From NCBI GenBank assembly GCA_020347665.1, contig CP070737.1, positions 685,286 through 749,285 of the forward strand: DNA of 64,000 nt, in the 5' to 3' direction. Below the pieces are notes generated by a model that made no database searches, was not told the DNA's origin, and was given only the letters and a program-made list of their open reading frames with translations. The stretch comes from Nitrospiraceae bacterium (lineage in GTDB: Bacteria; Nitrospirota; Thermodesulfovibrionia; Thermodesulfovibrionales; UBA6898). Positions 47,105 to 57,844 of this stretch are shown here, piece after piece. The first letter of the stretch is position 1. Each line of letters begins with the position of its first letter. The position numbers were made by a program, and so were the translations under genes.

Positions 47105-48400
47105 ATGCGGATAATCAGTAAAAGAAAAGATGTCTCAACATTCCTGGACACACTGAGGGTTCGCGCCTCGGGGGATGCTGAAACGGTTGAGCAAGCGGTA
47201 AAAAAAATTCTAACCGATGTCCAGAAAAACGGTGACCATGCCGTTAAGAAGTATACCCGCAGATTTGATCAAAACAGCTCATCGAGACTACGCCTGAGTC
47301 CCGCGACAATACATCGTGTTGCGAATAAAGCAGACGCCACGGTTGTTCGGGCGCTTGAGTTATCGGCAAAGAGGATCAGAAAATTCCATGAGATGCAGAA
47401 AGAGCGGTCCTGGTCTTTATCTGAGGAAGATCTGCTCCTCGGCCAGATTATTCATCCACTGAAACGGGTCGGCGTGTACGTGCCGGGTGGCACGGCTGCG
47501 TATCCATCAACAGTATTAATGAATGTTATTCCGGCTCGCGTAGCAGGAGTGAAGGAAATCGCTCTGTGTGTGCCGGCACCGGGCGGCTCTATCAATCCCT
47601 CTGTCATGGCCGCCGTAAGAATGCTGAATATTGATGAAGTTTATACGATAGGCGGTGTTCAGGCCATAGGTGCCATGGCGTATGGTACGCAAAGCATAAA
47701 AAAAGTCGATAAGATCGTAGGCCCCGGCAACGTCTATGTCGCAACTGCAAAAAAAATGGTCTTCGGTCTGGTTGACATAGACATGATTGCTGGACCAAGT
47801 GAAATCCTGATTATAGCTGATCGCTCAGCCAATGCTGCATTTGTTGCAGCAGACCTTCTCAGTCAGGCAGAACATGACGAACTGGCATCCTCCATACTGT
47901 TGACGACTTCCAAGGCACTGGCCAATGCTGTTTCAAAGGAAATCTCCGGGCAACTCTCTCAATTAAAGAGAAAAAAGATAGCTCGGGCATCGTTGCAGAA
48001 TTACGGGGCAATCATTATCACAAAAAATGTACGCGCCGCCCTTGATCTGTCAAATCAGATAGCGCCTGAACACTTAGAAATAATGCTGCAGGATCCATTT
48101 AAGGTGCTACCCCATATATATCATGCCGGGGCCATATTCCTTGGGCCGTGGACACCTGAGGCGGTCGGTGATTATGCAGCAGGCCCCAATCATACCCTGC
48201 CGACCGGCGGTACGGCACGCTTTTTTTCTCCTTTGGGTGTTCATGACTTTTTCAAGCGTTCAAGCCTTCTCGGATTCACCAGAAAAGGCTTTATGAAAAT
48301 ATCGCAGATAGTGGAAACCCTGGCAGATGCAGAGGGGCTTGAAGCCCATGCTTATACGATACGGGTACGAAGGCCCGAAAAAATGAAAAATCGAAAATAA
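47105..48400 (+). CDS. hisD: histidinol dehydrogenase
   Basis: 431 residues, the normal length. [18 protein letters not shown] near residue 119, [15 protein letters not shown] near 180 and the catalytic motif [16 protein letters not shown] (with the zinc His) near 257 are diagnostic, as is [17 protein letters not shown] near 359. It oxidises histidinol to histidine in the last two steps of the pathway. hisG follows 16 bases later. No ribosome site is clear before the ATG. Confidence 0.97.
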   Translation: MRIISKRKDVSTFLDTLRVRASGDAETVEQAVKKILTDVQKNGDHAVKKYTRRFDQNSSSRLRLSPATIHRVANKADATVVRALELSAKRIRKFHEMQKERSWSLSEEDLLLGQIIHPLKRVGVYVPGGTAAYPSTVLMNVIPARVAGVKEIALCVPAPGGSINPSVMAAVRMLNIDEVYTIGGVQAIGAMAYGTQSIKKVDKIVGPGNVYVATAKKMVFGLVDIDMIAGPSEILIIADRSANAAFVAADLLSQAEHDELASSILLTTSKALANAVSKEISGQLSQLKRKKIARASLQNYGAIIITKNVRAALDLSNQIAPEHLEIMLQDPFKVLPHIYHAGAIFLGPWTPEAVGDYAAGPNHTLPTGGTARFFSPLGVHDFFKRSSLLGFTRKGFMKISQIVETLADAEGLEAHAYTIRVRRPEKMKNRK

Positions 48401-48416
48401 AAGGAATGGATATATT

Positions 48417-49301
48417 ATGAAAACGAAAAAGAATGTTCTCAAGCTCGGTCTTCCCAAGGGAAGTCTGCAGGAATCTACTTTAAAGCTGTTCAGAAAGGCT
48501 GGTTACCATATATCAGTAGCCAGTCGTTCATACTACCCGACGTTTGATGACCCCGAAATCGAATCCATGCTCATACGGGCCCAGGAAATGGCACGATATG
48601 TTGAAAACGGCATACTTGACTGTGGGTTAACCGGTTATGACTGGATCATGGAGCAGGGTGCGTCCGTAAAGGAAGTGGCTGAATTGCATTATGCAAAGGA
48701 AGGTCTCCGGCCAGTCAAATGGGTAATTGCCGTACCTATGGATTCAAAAATTAAAACGGTTAAAGACCTTACTGGCAAAAGAATAGCTACCGAACTTGTC
48801 GGATATACGAAAAGATATCTGAAAGCAAGAAATGTCAGGGCTTCGGTTGATTTTTCCTGGGGAGCGACTGAAGTGAAGCCGCCGCAGCTCGCTGATGCCA
48901 TTGTCGAGTTGACTGAAACAGGGGCCTCGCTTAAGGCAAATAATCTCAGAATAATCGATACAATACTGGAGTCCAGCACCCGATTCATAGCAAATAGAAA
49001 GACCTGGCATAACACATGGAAAAAGCAGAAAATAGAAAATATTGTTATGCTCCTGAAAGGGGCGCTTGCCGCTGAAGAAAAGGTTGGTCTCAAGATGAAT
49101 GTTGCACATAAGGATATTAAACGTGTACTGAGCCTCCTTCCAGCCATGCATTCCCCTACCATTTCAGAGCTTTCTCAAGAGGGCTGGTACGATATTGACG
49201 TGGTAATAGATGAAAAACTGATTTGCGATTTGATTCCAAAATTGAAGAAAGTCGGCGCGTCCGGTCTCGTGGAATATCAGTTAAACAAAGTTATTCCGTA
49301 A
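48417..49301 (+). CDS. hisG: ATP phosphoribosyltransferase, long form
   Basis: 294 residues, the long (HisG_L) form with the C-terminal regulatory domain from about 215. [18 protein letters not shown] opens the protein and [15 protein letters not shown] near 67 is the phosphate-binding region. [17 protein letters not shown] near 162 is the PRPP-binding motif. It starts histidine synthesis and is feedback-inhibited by histidine through its C-terminal domain. It follows hisD directly. The hisD-hisG order is found in several lineages. Confidence 0.95.
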   Translation: MKTKKNVLKLGLPKGSLQESTLKLFRKAGYHISVASRSYYPTFDDPEIESMLIRAQEMARYVENGILDCGLTGYDWIMEQGASVKEVAELHYAKEGLRPVKWVIAVPMDSKIKTVKDLTGKRIATELVGYTKRYLKARNVRASVDFSWGATEVKPPQLADAIVELTETGASLKANNLRIIDTILESSTRFIANRKTWHNTWKKQKIENIVMLLKGALAAEEKVGLKMNVAHKDIKRVLSLLPAMHSPTISELSQEGWYDIDVVIDEKLICDLIPKLKKVGASGLVEYQLNKVIP

Positions 49302-49382
49302 TTTCGGAATGACGGGATAATGGTTTTCAGTAAAAGCAAAAAGGGATCCGGGCCGGACATAGCCCGGGCCCGATGAATTCGC

Positions 49383-49410
49383 TTGACAAGTTATAAATAT
49401 TTACTATAAA
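49383..49410 (+). promoter_or_regulatory. candidate sigma-70 promoter of speD
   Basis: TTGACA (49383-49388) is perfect and TATAAA (49405-49410) lies 16 bases on. The leader to speD has AGGAGG at 49423-49428 and a CCGG-ATA-CCGG mini-hairpin, then about 27 bases to the ATG. Upstream at about 49345-49372, a GC-rich inverted repeat (CGGGC/GCCCG) without a T-run may end the hisG transcript. Confidence 0.6.
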
Positions 49411-49455
49411 CTTTTTAACTTCAGGAGGCCGGATACCGGATCTCATTATTTTACA

Positions 49456-49881
49456 ATGAAGGGGGGTAGAGGATTGCATGCTTTAGGTAATCATTTATTA
49501 GTGGAATTACGGGACTGCAAGCCCGAAATTCTGAGCGACTTGAACAGGGTCAAGAACGCCTTGGTTGCGGCTGCAAAAGAAGCCAGGGCTACCATCGTAG
49601 ACATTTCCTTCCACGAATTCAATCCTTTTGGTATTAGCGGCATGGTCGTCATTGCGGAGTCGCATATCTCCATTCACACCTGGCCTGAACATGGATATGC
49701 AGCAGTCGACATCTTCACCTGCGGTGATCTCATTAAACCGGAGTCAGCTGCGTCGTTTCTCATAAGGGAACTTGGGTGCAAGAATCCTTCTATGGTGGAA
49801 TTTAAAAGAGGTATTTTATCCGACAAGAACGAAAAAGTGCCGCATAAGGTTTCTGATTCTGTGTGTGAACCAGTAGTCTGA
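49456..49881 (+). CDS. speD: S-adenosylmethionine decarboxylase proenzyme, class 1B
   Basis: 141 residues from the ATG at 49456; a TTG at 49474, with GGGGGT and AGAGGA just before it, would start the protein at LHALGNHLL, the usual N-terminus, so the start is uncertain. The self-cleavage site is Glu68-Ser69 in AESHISIHTWPEHGY; the Ser becomes the pyruvoyl group. The catalytic Cys is in DIFTCGD. It makes decarboxylated AdoMet for spermidine synthesis. No speE is in the window. Confidence 0.94.
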   Translation: MKGGRGLHALGNHLLVELRDCKPEILSDLNRVKNALVAAAKEARATIVDISFHEFNPFGISGMVVIAESHISIHTWPEHGYAAVDIFTCGDLIKPESAASFLIRELGCKNPSMVEFKRGILSDKNEKVPHKVSDSVCEPVV

Positions 49882-49892
49882 ATGATTTATAT

Positions 49893-51128
49893 TTATGTTT
49901 TTTTATCAGTCAATGCAGCGATACCGGGAAGTTCCTTGCCCTCCAGCAACTGTAAAGATGCTCCGCCACCCGTTGAAATAAAAGAGACTGCATCAGATAC
50001 ACCTGCTCTGTGGACCGCCAGGTCTGTATCGCCCCCTCCCACGACCGTCAGTGCATAAGCATCAGCTACCGAATGTGCGATCGCAAATGTTCCACGAGAA
50101 AATGCATCTATCTCAAATACTCCCATAGGGCCGTTCCAGAGGATGGTCTTGGCATTTGCAAGAGCAATCGAAAAGAGCTTCACCGTAGCCGGACCGATAT
50201 CAAGAGCTCTCCAGCCTTTTGGTATTTCAAGTGTTGGCACAATCTTCGTCTCCGCTCCCGGCTCGAGCGTCTGGGCAATGACACAATCCACCGGAAGATA
50301 AAATTTTATGCCCGCGCTTTTCAGCTTCTTTCGTATGCGCTGTGCTGTGTCCAGCATGTCTGATTCCACAAGAGAATCCCCGACCTCATATCCCATTGCC
50401 TTTATAAAAGTAAAAGCCATGCCGCCGCCTATCAGAACTTTTTCAACCTTATCTTCCAGATGTTCCAACACGCCAATTTTTCCCGAAACTTTTGCACCTC
50501 CAAGGATCGCCACAAAAGGCCTGACAGGATTTGTTACGACACCTTTTAAATGCTCTATTTCCTTCTTCATGAGGAATCCCGCGGCCGATGGCAGATATTT
50601 CGTAATGCCTACAATCGATGCATGCAACCTGTGGGCCGTGCCGAATGCATCATTAATGAAACAGTCAGCAAGTCGCGACAAGCTTTCTGCAAAGTCTTCG
50701 TCGTTGGTCTCCTCCCCGACATGATATCTCAAATTCTCCAGCAGAAGCACATCTCCTGCCTTCATTTTTGACACAACTCCTTCCACATGCGGTCCTATAC
50801 AATCGGCGGCAAACAGTACTTCAGTATTCAGCAGGCGCTGAAGCCTCTTCGCAACGGGTGCAAGGCTGTACCGCGGATCAGGCCTTCCCTTGGGTCTGCC
50901 CAGATGCGATGCCAGGATAACCTTGGCACCTTCATCAATGGCATAATTGATAGTGGGGAGTGTTGATCGTATCCTTTTATCGTCGGTAATTTTCAGGTTA
51001 TCATCCAGAGGAACATTAAAGTCAGCTCTGATAAACACTCGTTTTCCTGCTATATCAAGCTCTTCAACGGACAGCTTATCCAGCACATCCTTTATCGGCT
51101 TGCTCTGTGCATTGTTCTTCTGTGCCAT
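49893..51128 (-). CDS. pgk: phosphoglycerate kinase
   Basis: 411 residues from the ATG at 51128, which has AGAGGA 5 bases upstream. The N-terminal domain has VFIRADFNVPLDD and ASHLGRPKGRPD. The nucleotide-binding C-terminal domain has AILGGAKVSGKIGV, GGGMAFTFIKAMG and VGGGDTDLAVH. A short N-terminal extension of about 25 residues precedes the normal start of the fold. It starts 2 bases after the gap stop codon, so the genes are coupled. It works in glycolysis and gluconeogenesis. Confidence 0.96.
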   Translation of the reverse strand: MAQKNNAQSKPIKDVLDKLSVEELDIAGKRVFIRADFNVPLDDNLKITDDKRIRSTLPTINYAIDEGAKVILASHLGRPKGRPDPRYSLAPVAKRLQRLLNTEVLFAADCIGPHVEGVVSKMKAGDVLLLENLRYHVGEETNDEDFAESLSRLADCFINDAFGTAHRLHASIVGITKYLPSAAGFLMKKEIEHLKGVVTNPVRPFVAILGGAKVSGKIGVLEHLEDKVEKVLIGGGMAFTFIKAMGYEVGDSLVESDMLDTAQRIRKKLKSAGIKFYLPVDCVIAQTLEPGAETKIVPTLEIPKGWRALDIGPATVKLFSIALANAKTILWNGPMGVFEIDAFSRGTFAIAHSVADAYALTVVGGGDTDLAVHRAGVSDAVSFISTGGGASLQLLEGKELPGIAALTDKKT

Positions 51129-51130
51129 GG

Positions 51131-52150
<1,020 letters not shown>

Positions 52151-53407
52151 TTAAAAAGCGTTATCAAATATATTAAGAACTGTTCCTGTTAATAACTTTG
52201 GATAAAAATAGGTCGATTTTGGCGGCATCCGCAATGACGCGAGCGCAACATGTTCAACCTCTGAAACCGGTGTCGGATTCAGAAAAAAAGCTGCGGCATA
52301 GCGCCGGTCCTGAACAAGCTGCACGGTTTTTTCTTCATCCATTTCATACCCGACATCATCGACCTGCAATGACTTTTTCAAAATCAGTTCATGCAAAATA
52401 CTTACGTCGAGGTTTCTCAGCGGTTCAGGAATGTCTGAAAGGTCCTGCCCCGAATACTCCAGAAGATACCACGTGTCAGCATCGCCCATATAAAAGCCGA
52501 TGCTCTTTACCGTACGGGCAAGCGAATCAACAATATGTAGCCCGCCTTTCATTTTCCTGACAGCAAATTGTGCTGAAAGACGCTCCAGCGTATCGCCCGG
52601 TATTTTCCCGGCAAGCCTGTGAGTCGGCAGGATCGTAAGGCCCTCAGCAGACATGTTTGCCAGAAACATCATAATATAATTATGGGGCATTTGACTGCCA
52701 GACCCCTTCCCGTTATTTCTTTCTCTTTGATAATCAAGTGCTGTTTCGTACCGATGATGGCCATCAGCAATGAAAATGGGCTTATCCGACAGCTCTGCCT
52801 GTATCATCTGAATATCATTTTCATCAGAAATCTTCCATAATTTATGGATGGTATTGTCCATATCGGGCGCTGCAATGTACGGTTTCCTTCTGCAGATTTC
52901 AGAAAGTCGTGCAGATGTCTTTTTTTCAGGACTGTTATAGAGAGAAAAAATCGGGCTGATATTTGCGTTGCAGACTTTCAAGAGCTGAAGCCGGTCTTTT
53001 TTCGGTTTATCATGCGTACATTCATGCGGATAAATCGTTCCTTTTCCGAGTTCTTCTAGTCTCACAAGACCGATAACGCCTTTCAGCGAAAGTTCTCTCA
53101 ATCCAAGCGTATACACCATTTCATAGGCGTAAAAGCATGGAGAACCGTTTGTTACAAGAACATCTTCGCGAATCCATTGTTTGAGGTATGCCTGCGCCCG
53201 GGTGTATTTATTTTCATTACTGTTGTCATCCGGTAATCCCTTGCCAAAATCAACTCTGACGATATTGTAGGGACTGCTCTGGTAAAAACCCTCCTGGGTT
53301 TCAGGCGTAATAATATCGTACGGAGGACAAAGCAGTTCCTCTCCCTGTTTCCGTGAAACTTTCGCAATATTGTACAGAGATCCCTTAAACGGTATTACTT
53401 CAGCCAT
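52151..53407 (-). CDS. DUF1015 family protein
   Basis: 418 residues, the usual size. The opening EVIPFKGSLYNIAKVSR and CPPYDIITPETQEGFYQ are typical; IFIADGHHRYETALDYQ near 205 is the family's most conserved motif and looks like a nucleotidyl or phosphate site. Related proteins have been described as kinases or sugar/serine-linked enzymes, but the function here is not known. It is the first gene of a DUF1015-gap-pgk operon, a known association. Confidence 0.9.
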   Translation of the reverse strand: MAEVIPFKGSLYNIAKVSRKQGEELLCPPYDIITPETQEGFYQSSPYNIVRVDFGKGLPDDNSNENKYTRAQAYLKQWIREDVLVTNGSPCFYAYEMVYTLGLRELSLKGVIGLVRLEELGKGTIYPHECTHDKPKKDRLQLLKVCNANISPIFSLYNSPEKKTSARLSEICRRKPYIAAPDMDNTIHKLWKISDENDIQMIQAELSDKPIFIADGHHRYETALDYQRERNNGKGSGSQMPHNYIMMFLANMSAEGLTILPTHRLAGKIPGDTLERLSAQFAVRKMKGGLHIVDSLARTVKSIGFYMGDADTWYLLEYSGQDLSDIPEPLRNLDVSILHELILKKSLQVDDVGYEMDEEKTVQLVQDRRYAAAFFLNPTPVSEVEHVALASLRMPPKSTYFYPKLLTGTVLNIFDNAF

Positions 53408-53726
53408 TGATTGTCTGCATCCTGATTATAAGACGATTGATTATTTTATCATTCTTACTCTTATAATTCCAGTCGAAGCCGGTTCAGTGCGGGGTGCTTC
53501 ATCCCGGATCAAGAAAAAACGGTTTTTAAGAAAATCTCTCTTATACTATCACGCACATGGGCAAACTTTAATGGCACGGTATTTGATCCACATTTTTCAT
53601 GATTTTCGTTATAATAAATAAAATAGTCATGCCGGAATAGTGTTTCTTGACAATGGTTGCAATAGGCTCACGTAGTACTGATTTAAACAGGTAATTTAGG
53701 AAAAGAGCTTGATGTAGGGATATGTA
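53408..53726. other. intergenic region with no clear gene
   Basis: About 320 bases between the divergent DUF1015 and FmdB-type genes. I see no open frame with support, no tRNA and no strong hairpin. TGGCACGGTATTTGAT at 53572-53587 is one base from a sigma-54 element but lacks the essential GC at -12. A TTGACA at about 53647-53652 has no good -10 partner. Confidence 0.5.
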
Positions 53727-53939
53727 ATGCCTATTTTTGAATATTTATGTAATGCCTGCAGCAACGAGTTTGAAAAGCTCGTTTTCAGCAATGTGGCAGT
53801 AACCTGCCCCAGCTGTTCATCAGATAATGTTAAAAAAAAGTTCTCAACCTTTGGGATGAGCGGCGTCGATAAGCCTTTTTCAGGATCAGCCTCGGGCTGC
53901 ACTTCATGCAGCAAGAGTTCCTGCAGCTCCTGCGGATAA
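53727..53939 (+). CDS. FmdB-family zinc-ribbon protein
   Basis: 70 residues. The opening MPIFEYLCNACSNEFEKLV and then VTCPSCSSDNVKKKFSTFG form the FmdB/CxxC zinc ribbon with two Cys pairs. A Ser/Gly/Cys-rich tail (SGCTSCSKSSCSSCG) adds more Cys. Such proteins are small putative regulators found near many operons; their role is unclear. It ends 8 bases before the end of a convergent lipoprotein gene. Confidence 0.92.
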   Translation: MPIFEYLCNACSNEFEKLVFSNVAVTCPSCSSDNVKKKFSTFGMSGVDKPFSGSASGCTSCSKSSCSSCG

Positions 53940-53947
53940 TACCCGGG

Positions 53948-54370
53948 CTATTTCGGAAACACGAACGGATTTGCCCGCAAAATTTTTGTTACCTTGAGCG
54001 GCGTTCCCTCCATCAGAAAAATCGCCATTCCGCTTTCCTGTGCGATCATATCGTCAGCAGTCCAGGTGCCCTTCCAGGCAATATTAAGAGAAACATTTTC
54101 ATCTTCAATTTCTACCCACCGCGGGGTAAAGACAAGTCCAACACGATCATAAGCTCTTTCATTGCTGGTAATATCTGCGTACCCTGCTTCTGTGGAATTA
54201 ATTTTGATAATACCCAGGTCTCCCTTTTCAAATGCCTGGCGTACTGTCTCGGCAAGAGCAAATGACTCCTGTGCTAGCTGCGATTCATGTGATATCTTTT
54301 TTACTGCTTCTTTCTTTCCGCATGACATAACGAGCAGCACAATCAATATCACGAAAACAATTTTTTTCAT
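53948..54370 (-). CDS. small predicted lipoprotein
   Basis: 140 residues from the ATG at 54370, which has AGGAGG upstream; the frame is open back to 54475 without start context. The signal is MKKIVFVILIVLLVMSCGKK, with lipobox VMSC, so the mature protein begins at Cys18. The mature part is polar with no recognised domain. KITKILRANPFVF is near the end. Placement in the inner or outer membrane is unknown; the +2 residue is Gly, which would permit outer-membrane transfer. Confidence 0.7.
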   Translation of the reverse strand: MKKIVFVILIVLLVMSCGKKEAVKKISHESQLAQESFALAETVRQAFEKGDLGIIKINSTEAGYADITSNERAYDRVGLVFTPRWVEIEDENVSLNIAWKGTWTADDMIAQESGMAIFLMEGTPLKVTKILRANPFVFPK

Positions 54371-54564
54371 TGTTCCTCCTCTATGAATGGACGAGGTGTT
54401 GCTGCTAATAATAAAACTTCCATCTCTTTTTTTCAATATGAACCGACGGTATTCGCGTTCGGGCATGTTATTCACATATCTTTATATGATGAAAACTGTT
54501 CTTGCCCTTTCCCCGTGCTTAATGCTATGATTTTTTGTCTGGCGTAAGAGGGGATCAGTAATCC

Positions 54565-56097
54565 ATGCTGTCCAAAGTATTAAGTGCAAGTGTTGTGGGC
54601 ATCGATGCCTATGCCGTAGAGGTTGAAGTTGATATCGCCTCTCGCGGTTTGCCGCACTTTTCAATGGTAGGCCTGCCGGACGCCGCAGTAAAAGAAAGCC
54701 GCGACAGGGTGAAGGCTGCATTAAAAAACGTTGGATTTAATTTTCCCTTAAAGCAGATTACGGTTAACCTTGCACCAGCTGATCTCAAAAAAGAAGGTTC
54801 GTCTTTTGACCTTCCTATTGCCATCGGAATCATCTCTTCGGAAGGACTCCTCGCACAGGATGTCATATCCGGATATCTGTTTACGGGCGAGCTTTCACTC
54901 GACGGTCAAATTAAGCCAATACGGGGCGCTCTGTCCGTGGCGCTCCTCGTAAGAAATGCCGGTCTGAAAGGAGTTATACTGCCTACTCAAAACGCGCCTG
55001 AGGCCGGTGTAGTGAATGGCGTAACCGTGTATGGAATGAGCAGCCTCACAGAGGTCGTCGATTTTCTGCGGGATGCCCGGACCGTAAAACCCTACCAGAC
55101 AGATATTATTGCCTCAATGAGGCATTATTCACTCTATGAAGATGATTTTGCAGATGTTAAGGGACAGGAACACGCCAAGCGTGCACTTGAGGTTGCTGCT
55201 GCAGGCGGTCACAATGTAATGATGATCGGCCCTCCTGGCTCTGGAAAGACCATGCTTGCAAAACGCCTGCCTTCGATCCTTCCCCCTATGAATTTTGAAG
55301 AAGCCCTTGAGACTACCATGATTCACAGTGTTTCCGGACTGTTGCAAGCCGGCCAGCCCCTTCTCGCAACGCGTCCGTTCAGATCACCGCATCATACTGT
55401 ATCCGACGTTGCACTCATAGGAGGAGGACAGATTCCGCGTCCCGGTGAAGTCAGCCTTGCTCATAACGGAGTTCTGTTTCTCGATGAGACAGCCGAATTC
55501 AAGCGAAATGCTCTGGAAGTCCTCCGACAACCCATTGAAAATGGAAATGTAACAGTATCGCGGGCAATTGCATCAGTGACATATCCAGCCTCGTTTATGC
55601 TCGTCAGCGCCATGAATCCCTGTCCCTGCGGCTTCTTTGGAGATCCGAAACATCAGTGCACCTGTGCACCGGGGCAGATGTACCGCTATAAGAGAAAAGT
55701 CTCAGGGCCGCTTCTCGACCGAATAGACATACATATAGAGGTCCCCGCAGTGCCCTATAAAGACTTGTCAGCCGTTCATGCGGGAGAACCTTCTCAGGAT
55801 ATCAGATCACGGGTAGTAAACGCACGGAATATCCAGATTATGCGATTCAAGAAAGACAGGATTTATTCAAACGGACAGATGAAAACCCGTCACATCAAAA
55901 AATATTGCACATTAAAGGCTAGTGCACAGAGTCTGCTAGAGACCGCAATGCATAAGCTCGGTCTTTCTGCGCGGGCATATACAAGGATCCTGAAAGTTTC
56001 CCGCACAATAGCTGATATGGACATTTCAGATGATATACATGCCCATCATATATCAGAAGCAATTCAGTACCGAACCCTGGACCGGGCCCAGCTATAA
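54565..56097 (+). CDS. YifB/ComM-family magnesium-chelatase-like ATPase
   Basis: 510 residues. N-terminal Lon-like domain 1-160 (HFSMVGLPDAAVKESRDRV; GELSLDGQIKPIRG). AAA domain with Walker A GPPGSGKTMLAKR near 220 and Walker B HNGVLFLDETAEF near 302. The Cys-rich insert PCPCGFFGDPKHQCTC is typical, as is DRIDIHIEVPAVP. ComM of this family promotes branch migration in natural transformation; YifB in other organisms is unassigned. It is divergent from the lipoprotein gene. Confidence 0.94.
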   Translation: MLSKVLSASVVGIDAYAVEVEVDIASRGLPHFSMVGLPDAAVKESRDRVKAALKNVGFNFPLKQITVNLAPADLKKEGSSFDLPIAIGIISSEGLLAQDVISGYLFTGELSLDGQIKPIRGALSVALLVRNAGLKGVILPTQNAPEAGVVNGVTVYGMSSLTEVVDFLRDARTVKPYQTDIIASMRHYSLYEDDFADVKGQEHAKRALEVAAAGGHNVMMIGPPGSGKTMLAKRLPSILPPMNFEEALETTMIHSVSGLLQAGQPLLATRPFRSPHHTVSDVALIGGGQIPRPGEVSLAHNGVLFLDETAEFKRNALEVLRQPIENGNVTVSRAIASVTYPASFMLVSAMNPCPCGFFGDPKHQCTCAPGQMYRYKRKVSGPLLDRIDIHIEVPAVPYKDLSAVHAGEPSQDIRSRVVNARNIQIMRFKKDRIYSNGQMKTRHIKKYCTLKASAQSLLETAMHKLGLSARAYTRILKVSRTIADMDISDDIHAHHISEAIQYRTLDRAQL

Positions 56098-56161
56098 TTG
56101 TCTGCTGAGGAAATCTTTAAGATGATACCGGCGGAAGGAGCGTACCCGTTTTCCTCTGAGA

Positions 56162-56419
56162 TCAAACCCCGGAAGTGATGACACCGCTTTTATCAATCCG
56201 CGATTTGAGAACTTCATAAACAGCATTCCCCGCGCCTTTGTCAATAAATAAGGATATCATTTTGCTGATCCGGTCCGCTGCTGCCAGCAGGCTTTCTTTT
56301 TCATCCCCGCTCTCATCAATAATGGCAAATACTTTTTTCATAAAGATAGGGCTTGCTTTTTCGTCAAAATGATCATGCATGATATTCTTCATATCGGTTT
56401 TAAGACTAAGCAACGTCAT
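56162..56419 (-). CDS. small helical protein of unknown function
   Basis: 85 residues, mostly helical and charged, no Cys. Its ATG overlaps the stop of the preceding membrane-protein gene by 4 bases (ATGA), which shows they are translated together. I recognise no motif. The gene lies convergent to the ATPase gene, 64 bases away. Confidence 0.6.
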   Translation of the reverse strand: MTLLSLKTDMKNIMHDHFDEKASPIFMKKVFAIIDESGDEKESLLAAADRISKMISLFIDKGAGNAVYEVLKSRIDKSGVITSGV

Positions 56420-56715
56420 GAGAAGCCGATTTCCTTTATGACCTTGTAAAAGAGATTGATCACGATGACAACAAAAATTGCCCCGAACAGGAAAATAATG
56501 CTGACAATCATTAATTTCAGCATCTCCGGAAGCACCGGAAAGAACGGCGTTGTAAGATACCTTGCTGTAAAGAGGACAATTAATATGGTAAGGATTTTCC
56601 AGCTTGATCCGACCATTCCGCCGGGCATTTTCTTATTCAGGCTAATCACCCAGATTAATGCATATACCATTACCCCTATGGCAGAAACTGTCAAGAGCAG
56701 AAAGACATTCTCCAT
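56416..56715 (-). CDS. small membrane protein of unknown function
   Basis: 99 residues with three membrane segments at about 3-22, 40-58 and 67-91. The loop after the first has SLNKKMPGGMVGSSWKI. It is the first gene of a two-gene unit with the 85-residue protein. No family recognised. The pair could form a small membrane complex, inferred only from the overlap. Confidence 0.6.
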   Translation of the reverse strand: MENVFLLLTVSAIGVMVYALIWVISLNKKMPGGMVGSSWKILTILIVLFTARYLTTPFFPVLPEMLKLMIVSIIFLFGAIFVVIVINLFYKVIKEIGFS

Positions 56716-56965
56716 AGCGTACTGTTTTCTCCTTCCTGCTTATATATATTTTTCTATATTGCTAACATATCAAAAGACCCCGTATATGTCAAATTATAAG
56801 CACTATAACATATGATAATCAGCGGTTTTCTGTGCCCGTTTTTTTTTAGGGCAAAGCCAGAAAATAATTTTATAAATCAATGTCTTGCAATAGTATATAT
56901 AAAGACGTATTTATTTGGTAGAAAATCATTCGATTTTATTTTTCTTTCCTCTGGTACTATAGAAT

Positions 56966-57637
56966 ATGAAGAACAGAACAAGAATGTCGGAAACTACAAA
57001 AGATGCTCTCTATACATGGGCATCAGTGCTCGCCCTGATAACCATTTTTTATAACGTGGCAGAGGGTCTCATCTCCGTGTTCCTGGGCCTGGAAGACGAA
57101 ACATATGCCCTCCTTGGTTTTGGTCTCGATTCGTTTGTTGAAGTCATCTCAGGGATCGGTATATGGCATATGATAAAACGACTTCGCTTGAACAGCACGA
57201 GTCCTCCGGACAGATTTGAACAACAGGCTCTCCGGGTTACAGGCTCAGCGTTTTACCTTCTCGCATGTGGACTGATCCTTGTCTCTTGTATAAACGTTTA
57301 CCATGGGCATAAGCCTGAAACGACCTTTTGGGGTATTATAATCGCACTTGTATCAATTATAACCATGGGAGTACTCATTTATTACAAGGTTACTGTTGGC
57401 AGGAGACTTAACTCCACGGCCATCCTTGCGGATGCAAATTGCACAAAAGCCTGTCTGTATCTGTCTGTTATTTTGCTTATCGCCAGCGCAGGATATGAAC
57501 TGACCGGGCTCGGAGGGATTGACACAGCCGGTGCTGTTATGATCGCTGTATTTTCTTTTCGAGAAGGTCGTGAAGCATTTCAGAAGGCGCAGGGGAAGCC
57601 AACCTGCGGGTGCAGTGGCGGTTGTCATGAACTATAG
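56966..57637 (+). CDS. cation-diffusion-facilitator-like membrane transporter, short form
   Basis: 223 residues with five or six membrane segments. The segment IFYNVAEGLISVFLG is followed by GLDSFVEVISGIGIWHM, where the Asp-Ser-x-x-E resembles the metal site of CDF transporters, and ILADANCTKACLYLS near 152 supplies the second Asp. It lacks the usual cytosolic C-terminal domain and ends with the Cys cluster CGCSGGCHEL. It may move zinc or another divalent ion. The metal is not certain. Confidence 0.75.
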   Translation: MKNRTRMSETTKDALYTWASVLALITIFYNVAEGLISVFLGLEDETYALLGFGLDSFVEVISGIGIWHMIKRLRLNSTSPPDRFEQQALRVTGSAFYLLACGLILVSCINVYHGHKPETTFWGIIIALVSIITMGVLIYYKVTVGRRLNSTAILADANCTKACLYLSVILLIASAGYELTGLGGIDTAGAVMIAVFSFREGREAFQKAQGKPTCGCSGGCHEL

Positions 57638-57727
57638 CGAATCACTATCGTTGTCAAGAATACTTGTGTCCCATGCTCTATGACATTGGTTGTAGCTTGA
57701 CTCAAGCCGATCATACACATAAAATCA

Positions 57728-57803
57728 TGGTGGGCAGTCGCAGAATCGAACTGCGGACACGAGGCTTTTCAGGCCTCTGCTCTACCGACTGAGCTAACTG
57801 CCC
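57728..57803 (-). tRNA. tRNA-Phe (GAA)
   Basis: A 76-base cloverleaf on the minus strand. Acceptor stem GGGCAGT pairs perfectly with ACTGCCC; D stem GCTC/GAGC; anticodon stem GAGGC/GCCTC with loop CTGAAAA (anticodon GAA); T stem CGCAG/CTGCG with TTCGATT. The CCA end is encoded (57728-57730). All stems are complete. Confidence 0.98.
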
Positions 57804-57812
57804 ACGGTTTTA

Positions 57813-57841
57813 AATATACCGTTTACTTTTTTCTATGTCAA
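57813..57841 (-). promoter_or_regulatory. sigma-70 promoter of tRNA-Phe
   Basis: On the minus strand TTGACA (57836-57841) and TATATT (57813-57818) are 17 bases apart, close to consensus. A start near 57806 would leave only about 3 bases before the tRNA. The -35 box is only 3 bases from the lnt start codon, on the opposite strand. Confidence 0.7.
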
Positions 57842-57844
57842 CTT

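Noticed and set aside
53572-53587. Sigma-54-like element TGGCACGGTATTTGAT
   Set aside because: The -12 part reads TTGAT and lacks the essential GC; the downstream gene lies 140 bases away and no enhancer-binding site is seen.
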